Assembly: GCA_000442125.1 (NCBI GenBank)
Contig: KE546979.1
Coordinates: 434,001 to 498,000 of the forward strand
Direction of reading: 5' to 3'
DNA length: 64,000 nt
Source: Opeltia flavorubescens
Taxonomy: Eukaryota; Ascomycota; Lecanoromycetes; Teloschistales; Teloschistaceae
The position numbers and the translations under genes were made by a program. Under the pieces are notes generated by a model. It was not told the origin of the DNA. It ran no database searches and saw nothing but the letters and a program-made list of their open reading frames with translations. Below are positions 34,297-45,257 of the stretch, one piece after another. Each line of letters begins with the position of its first letter. The first letter of the stretch is position 1.

Positions 34297-35089
34297 CTAC
34301 CTCCCCCTCCTAACCTCCCACTCCTCCTCATAATACCTCCCCTCACTCCTCGCCCTCCCATCCCTATGCTTCCTCCTCCTCCTCCTCTCCTTCCTCTCAT
34401 CCTCACTACTACTCGACCCACTCCCCTCCCACTTCTCCTCAACCTTACTCCTAGCCCTACTAATCGTCCTCCTCGGATGCAAGAACCCATCCAAAACTTT
34501 ATCCCCCTCATTCTCATCCCCCCTCTCCATCCTCCTCTCACTCTTCTCCTTTTGCTTCTCCCATTCCTTTTCTGCGAATCGGGCGCCTACTGCGCCTGCG
34601 ACGGCGCCGCCGATGGTGCTGAGGGTGCTGCCGTGGCCGTATTTGTGGGCTAGGAAGCCGCCGCCTGCGGCACCGAGGAGGGTGGAGCCGATCTCCCCTT
34701 TGCGAGAGCGAGAACTGGAGCGGGAGCGCGAGCGGGAGCGCGAACGGCGGCGGGAGTGGGAGCGGTGGCGGCGATGAGGGCGGTCGTCGGAGGCGGATAG
34801 GTATCGCGATGAGGAATTGCGGTTGGGAGAGTAGCCTGGAGAGGGGGGAGGGTGATAGGGTGTTAGAGATTGGGTGTTCGGGTACGCTGGTTGCGGGGAT
34901 CGGGACTGGGTTAGAGGAAGGTCGCCCTGAGGAAGATTCGGCGCATGTTTAGGACAGATTCAGAGAGGATGGAGATGGGAAAGTGCATACATGAGGTGTG
35001 TAATCTCCTGGAGCGTATTGTCGCTGGCGGTCAGAGGTGTAGGTCACGTACTGCTGTTGCTGCTGGTAGTAGTTTGGATCGTAGGACAT
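34297..35089 (-). CDS. RS-rich glycine-zipper protein, 242 aa
   Basis: Two exons, 35089-34991 and 34926-34297, in frame. The N-terminus is Tyr/Gln-rich (YYQQQQQYVTYTSDRQ). A perfect Arg-Ser alternation follows (RRSRSRSRSRSSSRSRK), resembling SR-protein tails. Next is a Gly/Ala-rich segment (LLGAAGGGFLAHKYGHG, IGGAVAGAVGARFAEKEWEK) matching the glycine-zipper 2TM pattern, and then a Lys/Arg/Glu-rich tail. Glycine-zipper proteins of this shape are common in filamentous fungi without an assigned role; membrane insertion versus nuclear location is unresolved because the RS and zipper parts point different ways. Confidence 0.75.
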
Positions 35090-35663
35090 ATTTTTGCTGG
35101 CAAAGTCCGTAAATTGAGATGTGATTCACTCAGCAAGATTTTGGGCGACAAAAAGATATCAAGATTTATAGAATGACGAAGTGACCATAAGATACGTTGT
35201 GTCATCGCACGAGGCTGTAGGGTTTGATGTCGGCATTACGGCTGTCTGCGGGGTCGACTCAGCCCCAACCAGACCGCGAGGCAGAATATATCACGGGCGG
35301 CCACTTCATCCGCAGCCTGCAAGTAATGGCAAGCTCGATCGTAGATGATAGGGTGGTATTGCCGAGAGATGCAGTGATGCCTTAGTGGAGGATAGTGAGC
35401 CCGAATGATCTGTGGCGTCGGTGGCCACCCATCGAATCTGGCGACACGCATATTCTAACACTGCTTCAAAGGAAAAGGTAGGCTGCGTTCAAGTATGATT
35501 GGATGAAAATACATAAAAAGCCTTCTCTAAGCCTGATAGTCGTGGTACAAGTTATTTCTTTTACATGATTGGGTAGATCTGACTCCTTGCAGGAGATGCA
35601 CCGCTCAAGCCAACAACAGAAGAAACAGTCCCCTACAATGAGCGAATGGATTATTGTATCCAC
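35090..35663. other. Intergenic
   Basis: About 570 bp; promoter of the RS-rich gene and 3' UTR of the sirtuin gene. No gene seen. Confidence 0.5.
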
Positions 35664-37352
35664 TCAGTCTTCCCATATCTTGACTTCGACTTTCCGCCGC
35701 TTTGAAGGTGTATCTGTACATTTTGTATCTCCAGTCCATAATCTCTTTGATGATGATATAAGCATAAGAGGAGGTTGCGTTGATATTCGAGATAATTTCG
35801 AGGCTGTTGTTGATTGTTCTTGGACTTCCATGTCTTGATATCTCTTCTGCCCTCGCTGTCGAACACTGTTCTTGTGTCCCGAAGGCGGCGGCGTTGGCAG
35901 CTGGGAAGGAGTCATATCTGGATCAGAGTCGAACCGGGACAACGCTAGCCGACTTTGGCCTCCGACTCGATTGTAGTCCGAAGTCTTTATCTCTGCTAAG
36001 GGTTTGATTCTCGGCCGGCCTGGCGACCTTCGGTTTGAGTTTGTAGAGCTTAATGAAACAGAGGGTATGTTCTCCTTTTCTTCGACATTGACCTTCTTGG
36101 AACGTCTAGGTGTCGAGACCTTGCCAGGCTGTTGGACGACCTTCTTGACGATACGCGGTTGGAGTTCCGTCTGGAGCTGCCAGATATCAGGCCTGTGCCG
36201 CCGGAGCGCACCAATCCATGCGTCGCAATCCATCGATACCCAATAATCGATGCTGTCCTTCCAGATGCTTTCGGATGGTTTACTCAGGTTGACAAAGATG
36301 ACCTTGCCTTTCGCTTTCGGTCTGGCATGAACACATCTAGCGAACTCTTTGACCAGTGTCTTGACCCCTTGGACATGAAGCGATGTTCCGAGGATAAGCA
36401 GGACATCAGGAGCCAGCGATAGGTCGTGAGTGGTAATGGAACCCACGGCATCCGCGGCCGGATGTTCCTCGCCATAGAGGACAATATTTGGCCGAAGACT
36501 TCCGATCTTGGTCCCGCGCTTTCCTCTGTCCCGCCTTTGCTGATCTGAAAGTGCACAGGATAAACATTGTGGGGCCTTCCCTCTTAGAAAGCTGGCCTCT
36601 CTGTCGGACTCCTCCCAGCCGGAGGTCTGCTGGCAAAGGGTACACCTTAAGACGTTGAGATCTCCGTGGAGTGGCACGACCTCGCACCCTCCATCCGCGA
36701 TTCTATCGGGTGTCCCGTTCAGGACTGTGCGTGGCATTTTCATGGACTTCGCCGTGAACCGAGATCGATCACCTCGTCCTCTCTCCAAATCCATGCATAG
36801 ACCCAACCTAGACTCAAGTCCATCAATGTTCTGGGTGTAGCACCGAACGAGTTTCCGACTGTCGCGAATTGTTCGAATGAATTGGTGGGTAGAGGTTATT
36901 TGTTTGATCTCTTCTCTGATCTGCCTGCGAAGCGAAGCAATAAATGTATAGAAGACGGAAGTGCTCGTCGGATCTTTCCATATTCTCGCGTCAAAGAGGT
37001 CCTTGCCTTTCACGTTGGTAGGTAGGTTTTCTGTGAGGCATGGTTCAGGCATTGGTTTCTCATCACGCTTGCGTTTTCTCGACGTTGTTCTTGACGTCCC
37101 ACATGGTCGAACTTGGTCTGCTGAGGATTTCTCGTACTGTGATTGGATCAGGGCATACAACCCGTCTTCGGATCGGAAGTCCTGTGTCTGTCAGCCAGAA
37201 ATTGAAGGGAAGACGGGATGACTCACGGGGATACCACAGTTCGTCGATATACCAGCACCTGTGATCATAATGATTTTCTTGGAGGAAGCCAGGATATTAG
37301 CAATATTCTGCAGCTCGCGGTTTTCATCCTGTCCAACTTGGATAATCGTCAT
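35664..37352 (-). CDS. Sirtuin, NAD-dependent deacetylase of the Hst3/Hst4 type, 547 aa
   Basis: Two exons, 37352-37227 and 37181-35664, in frame. NAD site: MITGAGISTNCGIPDFRS, made across the intron, and CYTQNIDGLE. The catalytic His is in VPLHGDL, the zinc site is formed by CTLC and CLSC, and LILGTSLHVQGV lines the NAD pocket. The extended insert between DFR and the catalytic core, and the long basic Ser/Thr/Pro tail (from ~residue 350, with SPGRPRIKP AT-hook-like), fit the Hst3/Hst4 class that removes acetyl from H3K56 in yeasts and in Aspergillus regulates development and metabolism. That role is inferred. Nuclear location is expected from the basic KRKRDEK and SKRRKVE motifs. Confidence 0.9.
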
Positions 37353-39162
37353 GTTATAGCTGCAGAATGCTAACGAGTGTTGGTGCTATCTGAGCTCCTT
37401 TGAAGCCTTAGCGCAATGCGCATGGAAAGTATTGTTGCTCAGCGGGATCGTTATACAATTGGGTCGCACAGTGGCTACTGGGAAGACTTGAAAATACGAC
37501 TTTTGAAAGATTGGAAAACTTCAATGGCTTTGCAGAGACTTAATGATGAGAGAACAGCATGTCTTGAAACCTTTTCAAGGATGCTTGACTTGGACGAAGG
37601 TTGGAAATGTGAATTCGAATATGAAGTATTCTGTGCAGGACAAAAGACTCAAACCACGCGTTTGGGAGACGCGCCCTAGCAACGACCCGCGATAAGTGGC
37701 TTTTAACTACATCGGGAATAGCCTGTTGCGGTCTTGGCATGTCAAACAAGCGGAGGTGCCGAGCAAGCCACTAGGCCTCGAGGAAGATCTCGAGAATTCA
37801 TCGCTAGAAGGGTTTGAAGATTTGCATCTAAATATTAATCTCTAGCCGTGATAACCTTACTGTGTGATCCAATATTTCAGTCTATGCTCCTTGATGAAAC
37901 TTGGATACCAGAACGACCTTATTCCTCCTTGTTTGGCAATTCCTTCGGACAACGTCTTGCAGTATCGTGGTAATTTGAATATGTCCTTGTAATCGACGCA
38001 AGAGATATCGAGTATGCCATACTCGAATCGATGAGAACCTTTCCTTCACTACCCTCTTTTGTGCCTAACGGGACAACGACGGCGATTATCAGCTGAGACT
38101 TGACGCTCTCAAGAACTACAGGCGTCTAGTTTTATAAATCACACAATCCAGCATACTCACCATTGTCTGGTTATGAATCGAGCTCTAGAAATTACATCTT
38201 CTCTGTGAGGCATCCATCTGGCATGTTATTGGGTAGCGTACAACCCCTCCCATCCCACGCTGCTCTAATGTCTCTACCTCTTTACCAACCTGAACCACAT
38301 CACTTTGATCTACTACTGCACGATCCCGATCCCGTGCACTACATCCCAATAACTCGGGCTATCGAACCGAGCTCATCTTCTTGTGGTGGATGTCTAATCT
38401 GCAGCAACACAGACGGAAAATCAGCGATGCAACGTAGAACAAATAGCGTTATGATATCATCCTAAACTTTCAGAGCACCATCTATACAAAGCGGTCCCAC
38501 ATATCACTGTAAGGACAAGACTATTAATTACATTGCAAAGACATCGGACTCTTGAAGCAAGCTATTCAGAGCGCGTCTTGACACAGTGTTCACTTTCGGG
38601 CAGCTACGCCTGCGGAATTGGCAAGAGTCTACATCCAAGCGATTAACCCCTCACCACCGTGCAGTCATTCCTGTCGTTCGAGTATCTCCGGACATTGTAC
38701 GCCTCGCCATCATCGAATCATCTCCTTTACATTGTCGGTGTTTTCGTCAAAGGCAAAGTCAAAATGCAGTGCTTCACACCATCCTAAAGTCTACTTCTTT
38801 CTTGGCCCGCATGCAGCGAAGACCCCTCATCATCGTTTGATAGATCTCATTCGAGCATAAACTGCATCTCACGTGTCTATGAAATAAGAAAGTGGAAATC
38901 TAGATTTCGTACGCAGGACTACTGCTGCGTGATATCAAAACGAACCCCGCTTCCCAATCCATCGGGACGGTTCGACCCAGGACCCACTACGATACTTCAA
39001 AGCAAATGGTGAAATATATATATCTGCCTTGTGTCACACAGGAAGACCGACCTTAGGAGAGCAACCAGCTCAAAGCTTCTAGATAGGAAAGCACTTCTCG
39101 CTTCGGACCAAGTCTTTCATACACTGAATCCATTGTATCAAAGCCCATAGACATATTCCACC
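37353..39162. other. Intergenic, divergent promoters
   Basis: 1.8 kb between the divergent sirtuin and Dug3-like genes. Only short frames. A TATA-like run lies near the right end. Confidence 0.5.
39013..39023 (+). promoter_or_regulatory. TATA-like element
   Basis: Alternating A/T run (aatatatatat) about 140 bases upstream of the start codon at 39163; supported only by position and sequence. Confidence 0.3.
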
Positions 39163-40218
39163 ATGTGTCGCTGGTTTGCCTATATCTCGCCTGGGGAGCC
39201 CTGCCTTCTATCCGATGTGCTCATCGACCCTGCCAATGCCATCTCAAAGCAATGCTCTGAGCATTATCTTCCTCAACTCCTTCCTCATGGACAAGAACAC
39301 GACCTCGACGACTCCAATGATGCCCTCATGAAGATGCGCAACAGCCTCCTCAATATGGACGGCCTCGGAGTAGCTTGGTATACCAAGGCTGCAGAGAGTT
39401 ATGTGAAGGGTGTCGATGGTCAGAGGCCTGCTCTGTACAAGTCCCAGTCGCCGCCAATCAGCGACTTCAACTTCCGCAACCTCTGTAGCAATACCGAGAC
39501 TTATTGCTTATTCGCCCACATCCGCGCGACCAGCGGCAGTGTCGTGACCCAGGTCAACAGCCATCCGTTCGTCTTTGGCCGCCATGTCTTTATGCATAAT
39601 GGCGTCGTGTCCAATTTCTCCAACATCCGCCGTGATATGACTGATTTGCTCAGTTTCGACGCTTATTGCAATGTCCTAGGCACCACCGATTCCGAGCATG
39701 TCGCTGCTCTTTACATGACCAATCTGACCAATAATGGCGGAAAGGCTACGTGGGAGAACGAGTACTCCATTGATGAGATGCTAGGTGCAATAAACAAATC
39801 CATTGTGCAGATCATGGAACTTCAGCGGAAGCACCTAGGAGACAAGGCTGCGCCCAACAGTCTCAATTTCTGCGCCACGGACGGCCGTAAAATGGTCGCT
39901 ACTCGTTTCCGCAATCATAAAACGCAACAACCTCCTAGTCTCTACTGGAGCGAGTTTGCCGGCCGTACGCTGAATCAAAAGTTCCCCGGTAATCCTGACG
40001 GGGTTGATAAGGTCAACGAAGGAGCGACTAAAGACTCAGACGAGAAGATTGGCAAGCATACCATCATCGCCAGCGAACCCACCACCATGGATGAGGGGGA
40101 ATGGCATCTGATCAATGCAAAGTGTGCGCTTACTGTTGATGAATATGGTACGGAGACAGAGGTTCCTATTAAGTACGATGCTGCGAAATTCGATGCCGTG
40201 GACCCGAATTTCCCATGA
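39163..40218 (+). CDS. Class II glutamine amidotransferase, Dug3-like, 351 aa
   Basis: Single exon, intact. The class II (Ntn) nucleophile is Cys2, directly after the initiator (MCRWFAYISPGEP), which must be exposed by Met removal. Further landmarks are DGLGVAWY, the substrate loop FAHIRATSGS, NSHPFVFGRHVFMHNGVVSN (oxyanion Asn-Gly), and TDSEH. Length matches yeast Dug3 (about 357 aa), which with Dug2 degrades glutathione in the cytosol. Bacterial EgtC shares this fold; the Egt2-like gene lies 30 kb away, too far to argue for linkage, and the fungal route does not need EgtC. The Dug3 reading is preferred. Confidence 0.88.
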   Translation: MCRWFAYISPGEPCLLSDVLIDPANAISKQCSEHYLPQLLPHGQEHDLDDSNDALMKMRNSLLNMDGLGVAWYTKAAESYVKGVDGQRPALYKSQSPPISDFNFRNLCSNTETYCLFAHIRATSGSVVTQVNSHPFVFGRHVFMHNGVVSNFSNIRRDMTDLLSFDAYCNVLGTTDSEHVAALYMTNLTNNGGKATWENEYSIDEMLGAINKSIVQIMELQRKHLGDKAAPNSLNFCATDGRKMVATRFRNHKTQQPPSLYWSEFAGRTLNQKFPGNPDGVDKVNEGATKDSDEKIGKHTIIASEPTTMDEGEWHLINAKCALTVDEYGTETEVPIKYDAAKFDAVDPNFP

Positions 40219-40820
40219 GATGTCTGATCCAGGATATTAAGTATCTCGTTCCTTGTCGTCGAGTATGAGCTGAGCGATAATCCTTTTGACGATAGCTTTT
40301 CTTATGCGGAAAATCTCTGTACCAGATTGATCTCCCAATGTGGCTACTTTTCATGGAATGCTGAGAATATAATGCTTGTTCACCTACCTGTTCTTGCCGT
40401 AAGGCTTGTAGACGTGCCGCACTCATTGTCCCGTTCCTTTACCGCGTGTCCCCTTGAAAAATCCAATTTAGCCTACATTTGGCCGCAACCCGCACAAAGG
40501 AGTCATCCAGCCATTTCAGCCAGTAAGGCCAAAGCAGTTTATTGATAGGTGAGAATGGAAGATACACCTCAGGTTGTCGTTGACTGCACTTCGTAGGTTC
40601 GTTGGAGGTAAAGTATACTCAATACTTTGTCCATTTGAACATAGCTTCAGAAGAGTTACCGTTTGCGTCGAGTCTCGATTCTTGAGAAGATATGCCACAG
40701 GTATCAAGCGGTAAGGTCGAAGAGGCTCCCGGTGACTGTGTAATTTCTCGATGTGTTGATCACCTATGTTGAACCTCTCTCCTTGATGCGAACTGTTGAC
40801 ACATAATCACCGAGTACTGT
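40219..40820. other. Intergenic
   Basis: About 600 bp; 3' UTR and promoter; no gene seen. Confidence 0.5.
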
Positions 40821-41771
40821 TTGAGTCAACACAATCTAAGTCAAGAGCTTACAGTGTCACCCAGTAATTTTCCAGTCCAAATGACGCATCATGCCTCTAC
40901 AACGTCTTCAGTCATCGTTGTACCTATTTTCGAGAACTTGGCTCGTGGTATGGCTCAAATAAAGAAATCTATTCCGCACTCTCTCAGCCCAGAGTCTCAT
41001 GACCTTTACAGAAGCCTAAATAGCTTTCTCAGCCAATATGATCACGGGCTTCCAACACCGCCATACACTTCACCTTACGCACCTACTCTGAATACCCTTC
41101 CTCACGCGGAAACCAAATCATCACCCAAATCACTCGACATAAAACCACACACAGCGCCGCTTACCCCGAAAGAAGACGAAATGCAACTCAAACTACCTCT
41201 TACCTACGGCACCCAACCCTTCCCCTACTTCACCCCTCCACCGCCAGTTCCATTCATCACCGGCAGATCCCCACTCTGCGAACCGCTCTGCGATACCTGC
41301 GACCAACTCTGCCCACGCACATGCCTCCAACACTGCGGTCCTCAATCCCATATCCGGTCTCTCCGAACCGAAGAGAAGAACCCATCCAAAATCATCATCC
41401 TCCGGCTTTCGCAACTCGAAGTCATTCCTCCGCAATACCTATGCCAAGATGCCAGATGTCCCTGCTTGGAAGCACATCATGTGGGGATGTATTCTTATCG
41501 TTTGGATCAGGATGGAGGGACTTTGAGTTTGCCGCCGAGGGAGGTGCAGGATGCGATGGGGATGGTGGAGGAGAGGTATGGGAATTGGGTTAAGGCGATG
41601 ATATTTGTGGAACATTTTAAAGCGGTGCATGAGGGGTGTGATCTTGGTATCTGTATATCGAGGGAAGATGATTTGGGGGTGAGGAGGGCGAGGGATCAGG
41701 GTGATTGGATTATGGCGTATTTTCGAAAGATTGGGGTTGATTATGTAGGGAAATCTGAAGGACTGTGTTAG
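40821..41771 (+). CDS. Hypothetical protein with Cys-rich centre, 316 aa
   Basis: Single exon. The N-terminal half is Ser/Pro/Thr-rich and disordered (LPTPPYTSPYAPTLN). A compact Cys cluster sits at residues ~152-172 (CEPLCDTCDQLCPRTCLQHC), with more Cys/His after it (CQDARCPCLEAHH), which could bind zinc. The C-terminal part is a well-formed alpha/beta-looking domain (MVEERYGNWVKAMIFVEHFK). No signal peptide, so the cysteines are probably metal ligands rather than disulfides. Family not recognised. In-frame Met at 40881 is an alternative start. Confidence 0.65.
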   Translation: MSQHNLSQELTVSPSNFPVQMTHHASTTSSVIVVPIFENLARGMAQIKKSIPHSLSPESHDLYRSLNSFLSQYDHGLPTPPYTSPYAPTLNTLPHAETKSSPKSLDIKPHTAPLTPKEDEMQLKLPLTYGTQPFPYFTPPPPVPFITGRSPLCEPLCDTCDQLCPRTCLQHCGPQSHIRSLRTEEKNPSKIIILRLSQLEVIPPQYLCQDARCPCLEAHHVGMYSYRLDQDGGTLSLPPREVQDAMGMVEERYGNWVKAMIFVEHFKAVHEGCDLGICISREDDLGVRRARDQGDWIMAYFRKIGVDYVGKSEGLC

Positions 41772-42153
41772 GACAAATGGGTTGTGGATGGCAGGCGGAG
41801 GAAGTGTCACTGGATAGGGGAAGTGATTGGAGTCCCACCACGTACGTTCAAGCTTTGATCGAAATACCTCCCTGTTTCGATGATGAAGCATTGGACTAAT
41901 GGATTACCCGAGGTCACGATCTGTCAACTCCTGAAAAGCATGGAGTTTCATTGCCTAATAAGGATGTCACAACATGATATGGTTACGTCAGTGGATTGCA
42001 GATTTCTCCGTTTGAGGAGGAATTTAATACCAGGCCCGAAGTATAGCCTGTTGAAGCAAGATAAGTCTATTCCAACCTGACTGTTTGAATATACAATCTT
42101 GAACTTCCAGCTTCGACTCGACGGATAAACTGCCGGCAAACTCAACGACCCGG
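41772..42153. other. Intergenic between convergent genes
   Basis: 382 bp; 3' ends of both neighbours; nothing else seen. Confidence 0.5.
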
Positions 42154-43002
42154 TCAATCAAGGATCATTTTCGCTACCTTGGCCTTCTTCTGTTTCCCTT
42201 CAACCTTACCTTCGTCCGTTGCCTCTTCCACGGTCGTCTTGTACTTATCGTCGCGACCGCTATCCCCCCAAACCCCCATATTCACCGCATATGCTTTAGC
42301 ACGCTGACGAATAGCTTCCATCGCCTCCTCCCTACCCTCCACGCTTTCGATAGGTTCATCTTCAGGCTCATCGTCCAGATCAATCACCATAGGCACATCA
42401 CGTTGCCTGAGCTTCTCTCGTAACTGTCCGTTCCTCCGTTCAAACTCCTTGTGCTCGTGTTTCATGATCGCGATGTCGTCGCTGACGGCACGCAACAGAA
42501 ACATCTTGTTCCGCTGCTTCAAATCCACAGGCTTCTTGTTCTTATGCTCCTCTTCGTCGTCGCTGGCGGTCTCCGGTGGGTGCCAGTCTAGCATTTCGTG
42601 CATCTTTGGAACAGGTTTCTTCTTGTTAATGTCGATCATGTCATCTGTGATTTCGGATTCGGGCACGCGCTGGAAGAGGGATCGGAGACGGCGATGCTCG
42701 CGCATGAGGGATTTCAGGGTGGCTCTCATAGAGGTTTGGATATTGAAGAAATGGTCGTATTCGGCGTCGAAGACTGCATCGTTCTCGAGAGCTGACCATG
42801 ATGGGCGTGGGGGTTCTTTGGGTTCTTTAGGTTCTTTGGGTTCTTTGGGTTCCTTGGGTTCCTTGGGTTTCTTGGGTTCTTTGGCATAGGGCGGGCTCAT
42901 CGTGGATGAGCTCATCTCGGACGAACTCATCTCGGACGAACTTATCTCGGGCGAACTCATCTTGGGCGAACTCATCTTGGGCGAGCTCATTTTGAACGCC
43001 AT
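42154..43002 (-). CDS. Hypothetical charged coiled-coil protein with N-terminal tandem repeats, 282 aa
   Basis: Single exon. Residues 5-34 are six copies of a five-residue unit (MSSPK/MSSSE type) and residues 41-64 eight copies of KEP/KKP. The rest is a charged helical protein (EHRRLRSLFQRVPESEI; IMKHEHKEFERRNGQLREKL). A possible nuclear/cytoplasmic structural protein; family unknown. The low-complexity start may vary in length between isolates. Confidence 0.6.
   Translation of the reverse strand: MAFKMSSPKMSSPKMSSPEISSSEMSSSEMSSSTMSPPYAKEPKKPKEPKEPKEPKEPKEPKEPPRPSWSALENDAVFDAEYDHFFNIQTSMRATLKSLMREHRRLRSLFQRVPESEITDDMIDINKKKPVPKMHEMLDWHPPETASDDEEEHKNKKPVDLKQRNKMFLLRAVSDDIAIMKHEHKEFERRNGQLREKLRQRDVPMVIDLDDEPEDEPIESVEGREEAMEAIRQRAKAYAVNMGVWGDSGRDDKYKTTVEEATDEGKVEGKQKKAKVAKMILD
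42811..42882 (-). repeat. 9-bp in-frame minisatellite (KEP repeats)
   Basis: About eight tandem copies of a 9-bp unit (gggttcttt-type on the plus strand) coding Lys-Glu-Pro, with a few silent or conservative changes. Confidence 0.85.
42901..42990 (-). repeat. 15-bp in-frame minisatellite (MSSxx repeats)
   Basis: Six tandem 15-bp units coding Met/Ile-Ser-Ser-Ser/Pro-Lys/Glu/Thr, with small differences between copies. Confidence 0.85.
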
Positions 43003-43977
43003 GGCAATCGTTCTTGCTGTATTTATGGATGCAGTAATATGTTTTTGTGCTAGCAGATGCTTGAAATGGTGATAAAGTCGATGAATGAGACTGAAGCCGC
43101 GGAATAGCTGAGCTGTAACGGACGGAGTCTAATAGAGGTTAATATCAGATGGAAGCTGCGATCCTAATACTTTCATTCCCTCGGAGTGTCAGGGGCAACC
43201 GTCCCAGTGGGCGAGGACATGAGAAAGGAAAGAGTCTTAGATATTTTGAGCTGCATAAATAAGGTGCATAACTGATGATCCCATTATCGACGTACGATTA
43301 TAACATAGCAGACAGAAAAGTGCAAATATGCGGAGTAGACAGACAAATATAATATGATGAATGTATGAACTATTTGAGTATTAGATGCAAAGGCAGGCTT
43401 TTGGTACAAAATTCCTTGTATATACAGCTCTTAGAGAATCTTACTGTTCCAGTGGTTCAACTTTCCAAGTACTTTAGATTACGAGACTTCCGCCAGATTA
43501 TCCTGGTGAACAACATTGTATAAGCCGAAGGTCGTCCCCCGCTGGAGTATTCGATCTATGGCAATCTTCATAAGGTCACAATGTAACGATATATTGTTTC
43601 GCAAGCCTCGAGGTCTCGTAATCGTCGGTATCAATATAGTACAGTGTACTGATTACCATCGCCTGCACCACCGCTCGTATAAAGTCCATCTGATAGACGG
43701 CCTGTATAATCAGTCTGGATACACCTACATCACATATTCTACTAACGACACATCAATGTCATCGCTGTTCATGGTCATTTGGGGACCGAAGAGATCGGAA
43801 TGCTAACATTGAGTACGCGTCTTGCAGCGCTAGTCCAGAACGGCATACTACAGTAGTTGCTCCTAATGCCAGAGCATCCGCCAACTTCCTGCTATGGTAC
43901 ATTCTTCGTCCCCAATGCATACGCGTCATGAAGCCTGGAAATGCTTAAGGATAAAGGATGTCAAGATATCAGCATTT
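43003..43977. other. Intergenic
   Basis: About 975 bp; promoter of the repeat-bearing gene and 3' UTR of the next. No gene seen. Confidence 0.5.
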
Positions 43978-45257
43978 CTAGAGTTTCGAACTAGGCTGTC
44001 CAGATACCACATCGCCTCTTGCCGTGTCCCGCAGCTCCCAGACCAGATAGTAATTCCACTTGTACACCGGCTGGTCAGACGAACCGGAGCTACCAGAGCT
44101 ACTACTGCTCTCAGATTCACTGCTGCTCTCGCTGCTTTCAGACTCTTCTTCATCAGAGTTTTCATTGCCACTCTCACTCCCTCCCCCTTCCGATCCGCTC
44201 AGTGGTGGAGGCTCGTTGCTAACAGTGAACACATGAACAAAAGGAATCTTCCTCCCTAGCACATTGCTATGGTCACGGATCAAATATGCCACCCCGATGC
44301 CGTGAGGAGTGCCCAGCAACGCTTTACCGTCATCAGTGCGCATGTCATACGTATGTCCTGGCCACGGGAGGTCAAGAGTATCAGGATGATCTTCGAGTTG
44401 ATGAATTCTTTCAATGATCCCTCTTGTCACGTTGCCGTTGACTTTATCACGGAAAATAAAGCGAAGATTTTTCGCCTGGTCTCCTGCTTCCTTAGCCCAC
44501 AGGAGCCACACGATATCCGACCATCGGTTCATTGGCGGGATTTCGGCCGTTGGGCCTGCCTTGAATCTTGGTGAAAAATTCGCTTCTGAGATGATTGCAC
44601 CTTTGCTTGGATCAGGTATGTACTTGTTATGGTACATGGCTTTGGTGGGAGGCTAGAGCACCTCATCAGTGATATTCAGGTAAAAAGAAAGTCATGCAGT
44701 AAGTGAATCTCTAGATGTCAAGAATTCTCCTTCTGTCCTCATATACTTACTGTGTTCCGACGGCCATTTCGATCTGTGAAGTTATCATATTGATCAGCGA
44801 ATACTGGATGAATCTTCTCTGGAGCATGAGGCACTCCCAATCCCTGCAAAGCCGGCACTAAATCCGGAGAAACCTCCTTCACATCGTTCACCGTCGTCCA
44901 TCCACTGGTATTGAAGTCCCGCTGAGTCCAAACGCGAGCAGCCGGTGGATCTTGTATTATCATATTAAGAGTAGTGCTGCCTTTGCAGACATAGGATTGG
45001 TAGTTTACCGCTCGCTTGACGAGTCTTGATGGAGATTTTCTAGCGATAGCAGCGAGATCTCGAACTGGCTTATGAAGTTCATGTGAAATCCCAACCTTCT
45101 CTCGGGGCTGCTGGCCGTGGTATGACGATGTATGAATTGGATGCCGAACGTGTCCATCGGAGCGGACACCCGCTACAAGGAACAAAAAAATGAAGAAAAC
45201 AAAAAATGACAGAGTGCTCAGATGGAATCGATGTCCGAACCTCGTTTCCAACGACAT
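43978..45257 (-). CDS. Putative secreted protein, three-member family copy A, 393 aa
   Basis: Two exons, 45257-44751 and 44652-43978, phase-0 intron. The start at 45257 gives a clean hydrophobic signal (LSTLSFFVFFIFLFLVAGVRS); an in-frame Met at 45368 adds an unlikely extension. A dibasic KR closes the pro-region (RLVKRAVNY), then YVCKG. The second exon opens PPTKAMYHNKYIP and carries MNRWSDIVWLLW, LDLPWPGHTYDM, ALLGTPHGIGVAY, DHSNVLGRKIPF and HVFTVSN. An acidic Ser-rich insert (residues ~325-370) absent from the other copies precedes the last motif YYLVWELRDT. Function unknown. Probably enters the secretory pathway. Its neighbour at 45824-46943 is a tandem paralogue. Confidence 0.78.

Noticed and set aside
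39163-40218. EgtC-like amidotransferase forming an ergothioneine cluster with the Egt2-like gene
   Set aside because: The genes are 30 kb apart with many unrelated genes between, the fungal pathway needs no EgtC, and the length and motifs match Dug3.
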